Positions 1 through 9,810 are shown, counted from the first letter of the stretch. The stretch is DNA of 64,000 nt from Profundicola chukchiensis (GCF_029664245.1 NZ_JANAIE010000003.1:310001-374000), one strand, 5' to 3'. Translations and numbers: made by a program. The notes: generated by a model not told the origin, from the letters alone.

Positions 1-76
1 AAAAAAGTTCAAATTCTGATATAACTTATTATTTTCAAGTTTATATCATACCTTTAACTTCTTATTTAAAGTATCT

Positions 77-994
77 ATGAAGATAGCGATTTTATCTCGT
101 TCTAGTTATATCTATTCTACCTCTAGATTGATAGAGGAAGCCAAAAACAGAGGTCACAAAGTAGTTGTTGTCGACCCACTTAAGTGCAATTTGGTCATGG
201 AAAAAAACGAACCCAATATTCATGTTGTTAAACATAAATTGGAGCGTGTAGATGCTATAATTCCTAGAATTGGATCATCTATTACACATTATGGCTCAGC
301 TGTTATTCGTCAATTTGAGATGATGAATGTTTTTACAGCTTTAAATTCAAACGCACTTTTACGTTCCCGCGATAAACTTCGCTCAATGCAGCTATTATCA
401 CGTGAATCCATTGATTTTCCAAAGACTTTTTATACCAATATGAACTCTTCGTTAGAAGCCGAAGAAATTCTTGAATTTGTAGGAGGTGCTCCGATTGTGG
501 TAAAAGTTTTAGAAGGGACACAGGGTGTAGGCGTGATGTTGCTAGAAACCAAAATGGCTGCTATTTCTGTGATTCAAGCGATGCATTCTTTACACGCAAA
601 AATCATGGTACAGGAATACATAAAAGAAGCTGGCGGAAAAGATTTACGCGTTCTTATTGTCAACAATAAAGTTGTTGGAGCAATGGTAAGAGAAGGAAAA
701 GACGGCGATTTCAGGTCTAATCTTCATCGTGGAGGTACAGCTACCCAAGCCAAACTTTCTAAGGAAGAAAGATTTGTTGCTTTACAAGCATGTAAAGCTA
801 TGGGGCTTCAAGTGGCAGGTGTAGATTTAATCCGATCTGATAGAGGTCCATTGGTGTTAGAGGTCAATTCATCACCAGGATTAGAAGGAATAGAAGCGGC
901 TACTGGAGTAAATATTGCCGAATCGATCATTAAATTTGTGGAACACGGAGCTAAAAATCAATCCAAAACCAAAATCAATAGAATTAACGGATAA
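77..994 (+). CDS. rimK: RimK-type ATP-grasp ligase (S6-glutamate ligase family)
   Basis: An ATP-grasp ligase that, by family, adds glutamate residues to the C-terminus of ribosomal protein S6 or makes a related glutamyl product in the cytoplasm. The 305 residues match the usual RimK length of about 300. Visible ATP-grasp features are the glycine-rich loop PIVVKVLEGTQGVGVML (about 138-155), the GGKDLRVLIV strand (about 186-195) and the metal-binding end VLEVNSSPGLEG (about 258-270). The ATG starts a clean N-terminal Rossmann-like segment (MKIAILSRS). The stop is 2 bases before the aspartoacylase-family gene, so they form an operon, a pairing common in Bacteroidetes. Substrate specificity is inferred from the family. 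Confidence 0.93.
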   Translation: MKIAILSRSSYIYSTSRLIEEAKNRGHKVVVVDPLKCNLVMEKNEPNIHVVKHKLERVDAIIPRIGSSITHYGSAVIRQFEMMNVFTALNSNALLRSRDKLRSMQLLSRESIDFPKTFYTNMNSSLEAEEILEFVGGAPIVVKVLEGTQGVGVMLLETKMAAISVIQAMHSLHAKIMVQEYIKEAGGKDLRVLIVNNKVVGAMVREGKDGDFRSNLHRGGTATQAKLSKEERFVALQACKAMGLQVAGVDLIRSDRGPLVLEVNSSPGLEGIEAATGVNIAESIIKFVEHGAKNQSKTKINRING

Positions 995-996
995 AC

Positions 997-1962
997 ATGG
1001 AGGAAATTAGAATATTAGATACACCTATTTTACCAGGAAAGGAAACGATCATATACTTGAATGTCGCACACTTACCCACACGAACGGTTATCGATATTCC
1101 CCTATATGTTTACAGAGCTGAAGAACCAGGCCCAAGTATTTTGTTTTCAGCGGGAATGCACGGAGATGAGATTAATGGGGTAGAAATTGTAAGAAGAATC
1201 CTTGATTCAGACTTAAACCATGTATCTAGAGGAATGGTTTTATGCGTTCCGATTATCAATGTGTATGGATTTATTCATTTCTCTCGTTATGTTCCCGATG
1301 GAAAAGATGTAAATCGCTCATTCCCAGGTTATGAAAACGGCTCATTGGCTTCTAAAGTTGCCTATACAGTAATGCAACATATCGTCCCATACATCGATTA
1401 TGGTATTGATTTTCATACTGGAGGTTCACAAAGAACCAATTATCCTCAAATTCGTGGAGATTTTTCTGATCCAGAGATTAGAAAATTGTCCGAAAGTACA
1501 CATGCACCTTTTATCATTGAATCGGGCATGATTCCAGGAACTTTTAGAATGGCAGCTTATGAAAAAGGTAAGAAGATTTTGGTTTATGAAGGTGGCGAAA
1601 GCCTTAGATTTGATCGATATGCCGTAAACGAAGGGGTAAATTGTGCTCATCGATTTTTACACAATTTTGGTATGTCTCAAAAAATACCAGAACCATGTTT
1701 ATCGAGCGTGTTTATTACCGATAAAACTTGGTATCGCTGTCCAGATTCTGGAATGTGGATACATGCGGTTCAAAATGGATCATTTGTAGAAGAAAATCAG
1801 CTTTTAGGATATATTACAAGTCCTTATGGCGATTTTAGATCTGAAATTCGTGCTGAAAAAGCAGGATATGTGGTAGCTATAAATAATCAAGCTGTTGTAA
1901 ACAAAGGAGATGCTTTACTACATTTAGGTTTTGTAGATAGCTTAATAGGTTGTAATAAATAG
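997..1962 (+). CDS. Succinylglutamate desuccinylase/aspartoacylase family zinc hydrolase
   Basis: A M14-like zinc hydrolase of the AstE/AspA family, 321 residues. The zinc motif MHGDEINGVE is near residue 54, PDGKDVNRSFPG near 102 and the second histidine motif DFHTGGSQ near 139. The C-terminal quarter is the beta-rich domain typical of the family (GYVVAINNQAVVNKGDALLHLG). It starts 2 bases after rimK, so translation is probably coupled. The pairing suggests it removes an acyl or glutamyl group added or handled by the RimK ligase. That pathway link is inference; the enzyme family is clear. Confidence 0.88.
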   Translation: MEEIRILDTPILPGKETIIYLNVAHLPTRTVIDIPLYVYRAEEPGPSILFSAGMHGDEINGVEIVRRILDSDLNHVSRGMVLCVPIINVYGFIHFSRYVPDGKDVNRSFPGYENGSLASKVAYTVMQHIVPYIDYGIDFHTGGSQRTNYPQIRGDFSDPEIRKLSESTHAPFIIESGMIPGTFRMAAYEKGKKILVYEGGESLRFDRYAVNEGVNCAHRFLHNFGMSQKIPEPCLSSVFITDKTWYRCPDSGMWIHAVQNGSFVEENQLLGYITSPYGDFRSEIRAEKAGYVVAINNQAVVNKGDALLHLGFVDSLIGCNK

Positions 1963-1991
1963 ATCTTAAGTTTTAAAAACTAAATTCAAAC

Positions 1992-3698
1992 TCAGTCTTT
2001 AAACCTGATATCTTTAATATTCAATTGAAGATGAGATTTTCCTTGCCAAATATTTTCTTCAATAGTAAAAACCATATCAAATGGTTCGTTTTTAACTCTT
2101 TTAAATAAGTCACCAAAACCAAAGCCTATCGCTGTAAATACCTGTCTAACTCCAGGTTGGAATACATTAAGTTTTAAATGTTCTTTTTCGCGTCCCATTT
2201 GTCGTTCATGACCTCCTGATTTAACATCGCGCGTAATAAATTGTGGTGTCATATTACCTGGTCCAAAAGGCTGAAATTGCTTTAAAATTCTAACAAATTT
2301 TGGTGTAATTTCTGAGAAACTCAGTTCTGTATCAATTTCAACGGTTGGCGTACGCTGTGTTTGTAAAATATTTCGTTTTACAATTTGCTCAAATTTTCTT
2401 TTAAAATTAGGAAGATTCACCTCGTTCATGGTTAAACCTGCTGCATACATATGCCCACCAAAACGATCTAATAAATCTGAACACTCAGACAAAGCTTCAT
2501 GTACGTCAAATTCTCGAACAGAACGTGCAGAAGCAACCAAATAACCATCTTCTCCCTTGGTAAAAACAACTGTTGGACGATAATAAACTTCAGTTAAACG
2601 AGAAGCCACAATTCCAATTACTCCTTTGTGCCAATTTGGATTATAAACCACCGTAGAGTATTTATCCTCTTCATTGTTTTCAATAATCTGATTTAAGGCT
2701 GAATCTGTAATTTCTGCATCTAAATCTTTTCTTTGGGTATTGAGAGAATTGATTTCACTCATATAAGCTCTTGCAGTTAGTTCGTTTTCTGCCATTAAAA
2801 GCTTAACCGCATCTGTAGCATGTTTAATTCTACCAGCTGCATTAATTTTAGGAGCCACTGAGAAAACAATCCTAGAAATATTGATATAACCAGCAATTTC
2901 ATTAGGTATAAGCATCTTTAAACCCAATCTAGGCTTAGTATTTATGATTTCTAAACCATAATGAGCCAAAATTCTATTTTCTCCGTTAATAGGAACAATA
3001 TCCGCTGCAATACTCACAGCAACCAAATCTAAATAAGTAAATAATTCTTGGTCTGAAATATCGAATTCCTTGGCTAAAGCCTGAATTAATTTAAAACCAA
3101 CCCCACAACCACTCAATCCTTTATACGGATACTCGCAGTCCTTTCTTTTTGGATCTAAAACTGCCACAGCTTTAGGTAATGTATCTCCTGGTAAATGGTG
3201 ATCACAAATAACGAAATCTACATTGAGTTCATTAGCATAATCTACTTTTTCAACCGCTTTTACACCACAGTCTAAAGCAACAATCAAATTAATCCCATTG
3301 TCTGCAGCGTAATCTATTCCTGTTTTACTAATTCCATAACCTTCTAAATATCTATCTGGAATATAATAAGTTACGTTAGAATAAATAGATTTAATGAAAC
3401 CATACATTAACGCCACAGAAGTCGTACCATCTACATCATAGTCACCATAAACCATGATATTCTCTTGATTTTCGATAGCAGTTTTAATACGCTGAACAGC
3501 TTTGTCCATATCTTTCATGAGATACGGATCGTGTAATTCAGAAAGTTGAGGTCTGAAGAATTTCTTAGCACTCTCGAAATCAGTAATGTCGCGTTGCACA
3601 AGAATTTGAGCCAATGCCTTTGGGGCATTGATTTCATCCTGAAGTTTTTTTACAATATCTTCATCAGGCACAGGTTTTATTAACCAACGACTCGACAT
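1992..3698 (-). CDS. recJ: Single-stranded-DNA-specific exonuclease RecJ
   Basis: A DHH-family 5'-3' single-strand DNA exonuclease acting in recombination and mismatch repair. The 568 residues match RecJ. DHH motif I is VYGDYDVDGTTSVAL (about 82-96), motif III is VICDHHLPG (about 162-170), and the DHHA1 region holds SARSVREFDVHEAL and FGGHMYAAGL (about 393-430). The C-terminal OB-like domain is present (PFGPGNMTPQF onwards). The ATG at 3698 gives a normal N-terminus. It converges with the preceding operon, with 29 bases between the stop codons. Confidence 0.95.
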   Translation of the reverse strand: MSSRWLIKPVPDEDIVKKLQDEINAPKALAQILVQRDITDFESAKKFFRPQLSELHDPYLMKDMDKAVQRIKTAIENQENIMVYGDYDVDGTTSVALMYGFIKSIYSNVTYYIPDRYLEGYGISKTGIDYAADNGINLIVALDCGVKAVEKVDYANELNVDFVICDHHLPGDTLPKAVAVLDPKRKDCEYPYKGLSGCGVGFKLIQALAKEFDISDQELFTYLDLVAVSIAADIVPINGENRILAHYGLEIINTKPRLGLKMLIPNEIAGYINISRIVFSVAPKINAAGRIKHATDAVKLLMAENELTARAYMSEINSLNTQRKDLDAEITDSALNQIIENNEEDKYSTVVYNPNWHKGVIGIVASRLTEVYYRPTVVFTKGEDGYLVASARSVREFDVHEALSECSDLLDRFGGHMYAAGLTMNEVNLPNFKRKFEQIVKRNILQTQRTPTVEIDTELSFSEITPKFVRILKQFQPFGPGNMTPQFITRDVKSGGHERQMGREKEHLKLNVFQPGVRQVFTAIGFGFGDLFKRVKNEPFDMVFTIEENIWQGKSHLQLNIKDIRFKD

Positions 3699-3841
3699 TT
3701 TTTAGCTAGATTTAGTTTTGATTGAGTTTGTGAAATTACAAAATTATCTTCATTATTGAGGAGTACTACAGTTTTAATTTTAACATAGCTCATCCGTGGA
3801 TAGCCCTAATTTTCTATAATCTGAGTTTATATCGAAAATCC

Positions 3842-3849
3842 TATCTTTG
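3842..3849 (+). promoter_or_regulatory. Bacteroidetes -7 promoter element
   Basis: TATCTTTG is an exact match to the Bacteroidetes -7 consensus TAnnTTTG. It lies 87 bases before the ATG of the alpha/beta hydrolase and is divergent from recJ. I see no clear TTTG at -33, so this rests on the -7 motif alone. Confidence 0.4.
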
Positions 3850-3936
3850 TTAGGATGATATTTTCTAAAGGATTTTATCAATTAAAGTCCGATTATTTAT
3901 CATAAAACTTTCTTCTATTTATCTTTTATAAACAAC

Positions 3937-4872
3937 ATGGATATCCTCGAAAATTATACAAGTACCCAAATTCAATTAGAACCGGATTATGAAGGTGAAG
4001 TTGTTGCTACTCTGATTAGTTCTGATTTAAATCAAGACAACAGAAAGGCGGTACTCTATATCCATGGCTACGTTGATTATTTTTTTCAAGCTCATTTGGG
4101 AAAAGCATTTAATGAGCAAGATTATGACTTTTATGCGCTAGATTTAAGAAAATATGGAAGATCTCTTTTAGAACATCAACACCCGAATTACTGCAAAAGT
4201 TTAAGTGAATATTACGAGGAAATAAGTCTCGCTCTTCGTCAGATTTATGAGAAAAGTAATCACGATGTATATCTGATGGGACATTCTACGGGTGGTTTGA
4301 TAACGAGTAATTATATGATCGAAGGCGAAGAAAAAGGTTTAGTGAAAGGACTTATTCTTAATTCACCTTTTTTTGACTTTAATTATGGCGATTTTCAAAA
4401 ATCATTGATTGTTTTCGCAGCAAAAGTAATGGCTGCTCCATTTGATTATGCAAAAGTAAGTGGTGCTCTTTCTCCAGCTTATGCCGAGAGTATCCACAAA
4501 GATTATTATGGCGAATGGGACTTTAGCCTAGATTGGAAGCCTATTGAAGGTTTTCCTACTTATTTTGCTTGGATATTGGCTATAAACGAAGCACAACAAA
4601 AGCTCTTGGAAGCTAGCATAGATATTCCTGTTTTGGTGATGTATTCTAATGGTTCGGCTAAATATTCTAAATACACCGAAGAGGCAAAAAACAAGGATAC
4701 TGTTTTGAATGTAGAAGATATTAAAAGAGTAGGTGCAGAGCTTGGTCCACATGTCAGTTTAATGGAAATAGAAAATGCAGTGCATGATATATTTCTATCT
4801 AGCAAGAAAGTAAGAGAAAGTGCCTTAAAACAAATGTTTGACTGGCTAAATACTACTTTCAAAAACACTTAA
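3937..4872 (+). CDS. Alpha/beta hydrolase, lysophospholipase/serine-aminopeptidase (S33) type
   Basis: An alpha/beta-hydrolase of 311 residues. YIHGYVDYFFQ near residue 42 is the oxyanion-hole strand of monoglyceride-lipase-like enzymes, the nucleophile elbow is GHSTGG (about 115-120), and a late histidine lies in ENAVHDIFLS (about 284-293). There is no signal peptide, so it is probably cytoplasmic. It stands alone between divergent recJ and the next gene. The substrate is unknown; a short acyl ester or lysolipid is typical of the family. Confidence 0.8.
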   Translation: MDILENYTSTQIQLEPDYEGEVVATLISSDLNQDNRKAVLYIHGYVDYFFQAHLGKAFNEQDYDFYALDLRKYGRSLLEHQHPNYCKSLSEYYEEISLALRQIYEKSNHDVYLMGHSTGGLITSNYMIEGEEKGLVKGLILNSPFFDFNYGDFQKSLIVFAAKVMAAPFDYAKVSGALSPAYAESIHKDYYGEWDFSLDWKPIEGFPTYFAWILAINEAQQKLLEASIDIPVLVMYSNGSAKYSKYTEEAKNKDTVLNVEDIKRVGAELGPHVSLMEIENAVHDIFLSSKKVRESALKQMFDWLNTTFKNT

Positions 4873-4976
4873 ATTTAGCTTTTAAGTTTTATTTATAATA
4901 TAATTTTTATTGATTTTATTTAATTAAAACATATAATTATGCTTTAAAAAATCGTAATTTGGTTGAAAAGACCAAC

Positions 4977-6314
4977 ATGAAGAGCATTTTATATATTTTT
5001 ATTTTATTATTCTGTAGTATTTCCTGTTCCCAAGAGGTAGAGCTCGAGCTTTTAGCTTCTGGGCTATCTTTTCCTGTTAATATAACTCATGCGGGTGATG
5101 AGAGATTATTTATATGCGAACAAGCGGGGAAGATTAAGATTTATAATGCTGATGGTCAGATGGAAAGTCAAGTGTTTTTAGATATTAGTTCGCTAACTCA
5201 AGCCCAAGGTGAACGTGGTTTATTAGGTCTTGCTTTTTCTCCGAATTATAACGAAAATGGTCAATTTTATGTGAATTATACCAATTTACAAGGAAATACG
5301 ACCATAGCTCGCTATACGGTGAGTGATAATCCAAATATGGCCAACCCAACTGGGGAGGTTATTTTAAACATCGATCAGCCTTATTCTAATCATAATGGAG
5401 GGAATATGCATTTTAGTCCAGATGGTTATCTATACATAGCAACAGGTGATGGCGGAAGTGGTGGAGATCCACAGAATAATGCTCAAAATAAAAACTCTTT
5501 ATTAGGAAAAATACTAAGAATAGATGTGAATGCAGCTATTTATACTATCCCAGAGGATAATCCATTTGTAGGTGAGGAAGGTCTTGATGAAATTTGGGCT
5601 TATGGCGTGAGAAATCCTTGGAAATTCTCTTTTGACAGCACAACTAACGAAATATGGATTGCAGATGTAGGACAATATGAAATTGAAGAAATCAACCGTC
5701 AAGCTTCGGATGCTGCAGGGTTAAATTACGGATGGAGATGCTATGAAGGAAACAATGTTTATAACTCATCTCAGTGTGCTTCGGCCGATAGCATGATATT
5801 TCCTGTGGCGACCTATTCTCATTCTAATGGAAGATGCTCTATTACGGGCGGCCACGTTTATAGAGGCGAAGATTATCCTGCTTTGCAAGGGAAATATTTC
5901 TTTGCTGATTATTGTTCGCAGGAGATTGGGGTGATAAATCAAGACAACACTTTAGAATGGCTTACTGGAACGGCTTCAGCTAATTTTACAGCATTTGGTG
6001 AAGATGCTAACAAAGAATTATATGCCGTAGGAAGTGGTAAATTATATAGAATTAAAGGAAGTAATTTAAACATTTTTGAACCTAAACAGAAAAACCTAAA
6101 AATCACACCAAATCCGGCTTCCGATTTTGTTCAAATAGATGGATTTGAGCATATTAAGAAAGTATCCATTTATGATGCTCAAGGACGATTTCTAAAATCT
6201 ATCCAGCGCTTTAACGATAATAAAATCAATATAAAAGACTTATTAACAGGTGTTTATTTAATTCAAATTGAAGCTGATAAATTGTCTTATTCCTTTAAGA
6301 TGATTAAAAAATAA
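4977..6314 (+). CDS. PQQ-dependent sugar (glucose/sorbosone) dehydrogenase-like protein with T9SS sorting domain
   Basis: A secreted six-bladed beta-propeller of the glucose/sorbosone dehydrogenase family (soluble PQQ glucose dehydrogenase type). Family motifs include RGLLGLAFSP, HNGGNMHFSPDGYLYIATGDGG, GKILRIDV, WAYGVRNPWKFSFD and the late GGHVYRG. The last 75 or so residues (TPNPASDFVQIDG to the end) are a type A T9SS C-terminal sorting domain, so it is probably exported through type IX secretion. I start at the ATG at 4977, directly before the signal peptide MKSILYIFILLF. The TTG at 4959 lies in a stretch that looks like a promoter (TAATTTG). An SISC lipobox-like site overlaps the signal peptide, but a lipoprotein is less likely given the sorting domain. 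Confidence 0.87.
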   Translation: MKSILYIFILLFCSISCSQEVELELLASGLSFPVNITHAGDERLFICEQAGKIKIYNADGQMESQVFLDISSLTQAQGERGLLGLAFSPNYNENGQFYVNYTNLQGNTTIARYTVSDNPNMANPTGEVILNIDQPYSNHNGGNMHFSPDGYLYIATGDGGSGGDPQNNAQNKNSLLGKILRIDVNAAIYTIPEDNPFVGEEGLDEIWAYGVRNPWKFSFDSTTNEIWIADVGQYEIEEINRQASDAAGLNYGWRCYEGNNVYNSSQCASADSMIFPVATYSHSNGRCSITGGHVYRGEDYPALQGKYFFADYCSQEIGVINQDNTLEWLTGTASANFTAFGEDANKELYAVGSGKLYRIKGSNLNIFEPKQKNLKITPNPASDFVQIDGFEHIKKVSIYDAQGRFLKSIQRFNDNKINIKDLLTGVYLIQIEADKLSYSFKMIKK

Positions 6315-6403
6315 GATGCTCAAAATTATGAAGTAAACACGCCTGCCTGGTATAATAAGTTTTAAACCAGCCCCAACACTTCGTCCTAGAATATTAAAAG
6401 AAT

Positions 6404-7333
6404 TTAGCTTCCTTTCTTAAATAATTCTGGTAAGCGATTTAATAAAACATATTTCTTATAAGCTGCTTTACCTTCTTCGGCAGGAGATCCCATATATAGT
6501 TTTCCGCCTTCTAATGATTTAGAAACACCCGATTTAGCGCTAATTACAGCCTTTTTACCGATAGTTACACCACTAGTGACACCTACTTGTCCCCAAAGCG
6601 TTACTTCGTCTTCTATGATGCAACAACCAGCTACACCCACTTGAGAAGCGATTAAACACATTTTACCAATGATAGTGTCGTGTCCAATTTGAATTTGGTT
6701 GTCCATTTTGGTTCCTTCGCCAATGATAGTAGAAGCAGTAACACCTCTGTCAATCGTACAGTTTGCGCCTATTTCAACATTATCTTCAATGATAATATCT
6801 CCAACAGATTTTAACTTATCAAAACCAGTTTCGCGTTTTTTGTAATAAAATGCATCACCACCCAATACGGTTCCCGAGTGAATAATTACATTATTTCCAA
6901 TTTGCGTTCTTTCGCCAATCACCACATTGGGGTGAATGTAGCAATTATCACCAATCACAACCTCAGCACCGATATTTACATTAGGTGAAATATGGGTTCC
7001 TTCGCCAATTTTAGCATCAGCAGCAACTAATTCTGTAGTTGGTGTGGATGGCATAAAATGCTGACCAATTTTCACGAAATCTCTAAATGGATCGTCACTT
7101 ATCAACAATGCTTTATTTTCTGGACAAGGCACATCTTTATTAATTAAAACAATAGTTGCAGCACTCTCCAAAGCTTTGTCATAATATTTTGGATGGTCAA
7201 CAAAGACAATATCACCGGCTTCAACACGATGAATTTCGTTGATTCCCAAAACAGGAAAATCTTCATTTCCAATATAATCCGCTTGGATTAAGTCCGCGAT
7301 TTGTTTTAATGTTTGTGGTCGAGAAAAACGCAT
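6404..7333 (-). CDS. lpxD: UDP-3-O-(3-hydroxyacyl)glucosamine N-acyltransferase (LpxD family)
   Basis: A left-handed beta-helix acyltransferase of lipid A synthesis. The N-terminal 100 residues form the LpxD uridine-binding domain and are followed by hexapeptide repeats (IGAEVVIGDNCYIHPNVVIG and onwards). The catalytic histidine lies in NQIQIGHDTIIG (about 218-229), and GANCTIDRG precedes it as in LpxD. At 309 residues it is a little short because the C-terminal helix is brief. Bacteroidetes often carry more than one LpxD-like protein, so this may be a second copy rather than the main lipid A enzyme. No other lpx gene is adjacent. Confidence 0.85.
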   Translation of the reverse strand: MRFSRPQTLKQIADLIQADYIGNEDFPVLGINEIHRVEAGDIVFVDHPKYYDKALESAATIVLINKDVPCPENKALLISDDPFRDFVKIGQHFMPSTPTTELVAADAKIGEGTHISPNVNIGAEVVIGDNCYIHPNVVIGERTQIGNNVIIHSGTVLGGDAFYYKKRETGFDKLKSVGDIIIEDNVEIGANCTIDRGVTASTIIGEGTKMDNQIQIGHDTIIGKMCLIASQVGVAGCCIIEDEVTLWGQVGVTSGVTIGKKAVISAKSGVSKSLEGGKLYMGSPAEEGKAAYKKYVLLNRLPELFKKGS

Positions 7334-7379
7334 ATTTGATAAAATTAATGGGCGCTAAAGATACAAGTTTTTGAAATAT

Positions 7380-8585
7380 CTATTTGTAACCTAAGTTTTT
7401 TCTTGAAAGTAAAATAAAGGATCCTAGCATCACCAAAATACCCAAAAGCATAATTGCAGAAAACAGCCATAAAATAGAAGAAGTTGCATTTAAACCTGCA
7501 ATTCTAAATCCTTGTAATACTAAAATGATTTCTGTGATATAAAATCCTGTTGCAAAAGTGATTATTCCAACCTTAAATAACTTATCTAATTTCCAGCTAA
7601 ATAAACTTAGAGCATTCCAAATTAAACCTAAACTCACCACTCCAATCAAGATTAAATGCATATAAGCGATAACTAATTCGCGGTTAAATCTTAATGCTTC
7701 TGTAAAATCATAATTTAAATTAATAAGATGACCTATTAATTTTCCTACTAGACCAAGCATGATGCAAGATAAAATCCAAGCATTTTTAGGCTTAGAATTC
7801 TTTACAAATTTTCTAATACTTTGAATAACAGGAATAAAACCAATAAATAAACATATAATACTTATTAGGTTGATAAGATAGAAAAAAAGGTTGTTTGAAA
7901 CCCAAAATGCAATAAGTGCCGTACCTAATAAGAGTCCTGTATCTAAGAAATGTGTTGCCCAATCTTTGGGATGATATTCTTTAGGAATTTGTTTGAAAAT
8001 TAAACCTAAAGCAGCATATAACAAGAATCCATTGATTTGAAAATGAAGAAAAAATTGAATTCCCGCATCATAAAGCCAGTGTGATTTTCCTAATATGGCT
8101 GAGGTGGGACCTAAAAGCCAAATTCCGACCGTGGAGAAGTAAAAATAAATGATTCCACGTCTTAAAAACGTATTATCAAAGCCTTCTTTAGGAATTTCAT
8201 TCAATAATTTCTTTAATAAAATATAGGCTAATAATACAAACATGGTTGAAAATGTGATACTTATCGCTCCATAAGATTGGTAAAGAAAGGATATGAACAT
8301 GCCTATGATAGAAATACTAAAAGCAATTTTTATAGCTTTCAAAGCTTTCCATTTTAATGGAAAATAATTTAGAATTCCTGTTATTACCATCACAAATGCC
8401 CAGCCTAATAGAGCTGTGTGAGAATGTGCATGTAAAATGTTTTTGAATGGAAGTGGCAGCATTATCCATTCGGAGCTTCGCATTAATAAACCTAAAATTC
8501 CAACAAGAAATAAGTAAAAAAACGCTGAAGAAAAGCCAAAAAATAAATCTTTTTTATTTCCAGAATTCATCCTCTGATCTTTCAC
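7380..8585 (-). CDS. Polytopic, histidine-bearing membrane protein of the NO-response cluster
   Basis: A protein of 401 residues with about 12 predicted membrane helices. Histidines sit within helices in HAHSHTALLGW (about 52-62), FFLHFQINGF and YMHLILIGVVSLG, a pattern that recalls haem-copper oxidase/nitric-oxide reductase subunit I or NnrS-type haem proteins. Its start overlaps the end of the HHE gene: ATG at 8585 (32-base overlap) or ATG at 8570 (17-base overlap). That coupling puts it in the nitrosative-stress operon. I infer an NO-handling or NO-sensing role and do not assign an exact family. Confidence 0.65.
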   Translation of the reverse strand: MKDQRMNSGNKKDLFFGFSSAFFYLFLVGILGLLMRSSEWIMLPLPFKNILHAHSHTALLGWAFVMVITGILNYFPLKWKALKAIKIAFSISIIGMFISFLYQSYGAISITFSTMFVLLAYILLKKLLNEIPKEGFDNTFLRRGIIYFYFSTVGIWLLGPTSAILGKSHWLYDAGIQFFLHFQINGFLLYAALGLIFKQIPKEYHPKDWATHFLDTGLLLGTALIAFWVSNNLFFYLINLISIICLFIGFIPVIQSIRKFVKNSKPKNAWILSCIMLGLVGKLIGHLINLNYDFTEALRFNRELVIAYMHLILIGVVSLGLIWNALSLFSWKLDKLFKVGIITFATGFYITEIILVLQGFRIAGLNATSSILWLFSAIMLLGILVMLGSFILLSRKNLGYK

Positions 8586-9009
8586 AAAATTCTTCCTCTT
8601 TATGATGCTCTTGAATGAGTTTTAATTCCTCGTCGGTAGCTAATTTCTGAACCTCTTGGAACAATTCCCTCTCCTCAAATCGCACATGCTCTTTTAATTC
8701 ATCAGAAAATATTTGTAAATCATGGTGATCACTTGCATTTAACGACAAATCCATTAATCTTTTATGTTCTTGTAAAGCGCGCTTTATCATAACATGATTC
8801 TCTCCTAGAACCGGGAAAATCCATTTTTCTTCAATTTCAAAGTGTGGTTTTAGATGTTCCTCTCTAAACCAATGCACATATTTTTGAATACGCTCTGGAT
8901 CTACATCTTTTTTAATTCCTTGATTTATTTTCCAAGAAAGTAACAAGGCGTGATGATGTTCTCTACTCACGCCTTGTAATTCTTCAAATCTTTTGATTGG
9001 TTTTGCCAT
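8554..9009 (-). CDS. Hemerythrin HHE-domain protein
   Basis: A 151-residue four-helix hemerythrin-like protein expected to bind a di-iron centre. Ligand-like positions are visible: EHHHALLL near residue 17, HFEIEEKWIFP near 56, EHKRLMDLS near 80, HVRFEERELF near 108 and EHHKEEEFCE near the C-terminus. It lies between ric (54 bases upstream on the minus strand) and the membrane protein it overlaps. The context suggests a role in NO or oxygen binding or in repair of damaged iron centres. Confidence 0.83.
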   Translation of the reverse strand: MAKPIKRFEELQGVSREHHHALLLSWKINQGIKKDVDPERIQKYVHWFREEHLKPHFEIEEKWIFPVLGENHVMIKRALQEHKRLMDLSLNASDHHDLQIFSDELKEHVRFEERELFQEVQKLATDEELKLIQEHHKEEEFCERSEDEFWK

Positions 9010-9063
9010 AGGATAAAGATATAAACTCAGGTTTGAATTAAAAATTCCTACTCAATTTTGAGT

Positions 9064-9792
9064 TTAATTCTTAGCTAACACTTTTTCTAATTCAATAGAT
9101 TTTGGAAACAAAATATTGTTTTCTAAATGAATGTGCTTATGCAAATCTTGCTCGAACTCGTCTAGCATGGCAAAAGTAACGCGATAGGTATTACAAGCAT
9201 CTGCTGGCGGTTGATATTCATTGGCCAATTCAGCTAATCTGCGCAATTTATCGCCCTCTTCTGTATGTTCGTGCTCCATCATGTCGATAGGATTTTCTAC
9301 CGATCCAAAATGCGCTTGTGGAAGCTTTTCATTACTCATTTGAGCTTTCACCATTTTTCTAATGAACGGGAACAAAATCAATTCTTCTTTTTTCATGTGA
9401 GCCGCTAAGCCTTGAGCCACAGAATTAAAAATCTGATGGATTTCGAATAATTCCGGATGATTTCCTCCATGCACCTTAACCAATTTGGATAAAAACTGTT
9501 GAATAATAACAGATTTTTCTTCCACGTATCTATGGTGCGTCTTTTCAACATAATCCGCTAACAAATCCAATGGCCAAGTGTTGAAATCTATAGAATTATT
9601 GGTATTCGATTGAATAGATGCTTCTAATTCTTTAGAAATCAATTCATAATCAATTCCTTCTTTTTCACAAACTTCTTCTAACGAACGATTTCCTCTACAG
9701 CAAAAGTCAATTTTATTCTTTTTGAAAACCGCGGCTGTTCTAAAATCTTCAGCCACATATTCACCGATGGTTTTTTTATTTAATGTTTCCAT
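9064..9792 (-). CDS. ric: Iron-sulfur cluster repair di-iron protein (Ric/ScdA/YtfE)
   Basis: A di-iron protein that restores iron-sulfur clusters damaged by nitric oxide or peroxide. The N-terminal DUF542 domain (about 1-60) has the expected paired cysteines in KIDFCCRG. The C-terminal hemerythrin domain carries HHRYVEEKS (about 91-), KVHGGNHPELFE, HMKKEELILFPF, MMEHEHTEEGDKL and HKHIHLENNILFPK. The 242 residues match ScdA/Ric. A palindromic operator shared with the neighbouring haemoglobin and regulator genes lies 19 bases upstream of the start, so NO-dependent expression through the Rrf2 protein is likely. Confidence 0.94.
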   Translation of the reverse strand: METLNKKTIGEYVAEDFRTAAVFKKNKIDFCCRGNRSLEEVCEKEGIDYELISKELEASIQSNTNNSIDFNTWPLDLLADYVEKTHHRYVEEKSVIIQQFLSKLVKVHGGNHPELFEIHQIFNSVAQGLAAHMKKEELILFPFIRKMVKAQMSNEKLPQAHFGSVENPIDMMEHEHTEEGDKLRRLAELANEYQPPADACNTYRVTFAMLDEFEQDLHKHIHLENNILFPKSIELEKVLAKN

Positions 9793-9810
9793 AATAGGTA
9801 ATTTTTATTT

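Noticed and set aside
4959-4976. TTG start for the sugar dehydrogenase
   Set aside because: The ATG at 4977 starts directly at the signal peptide, and the TTG lies in a promoter-like TAATTTG.
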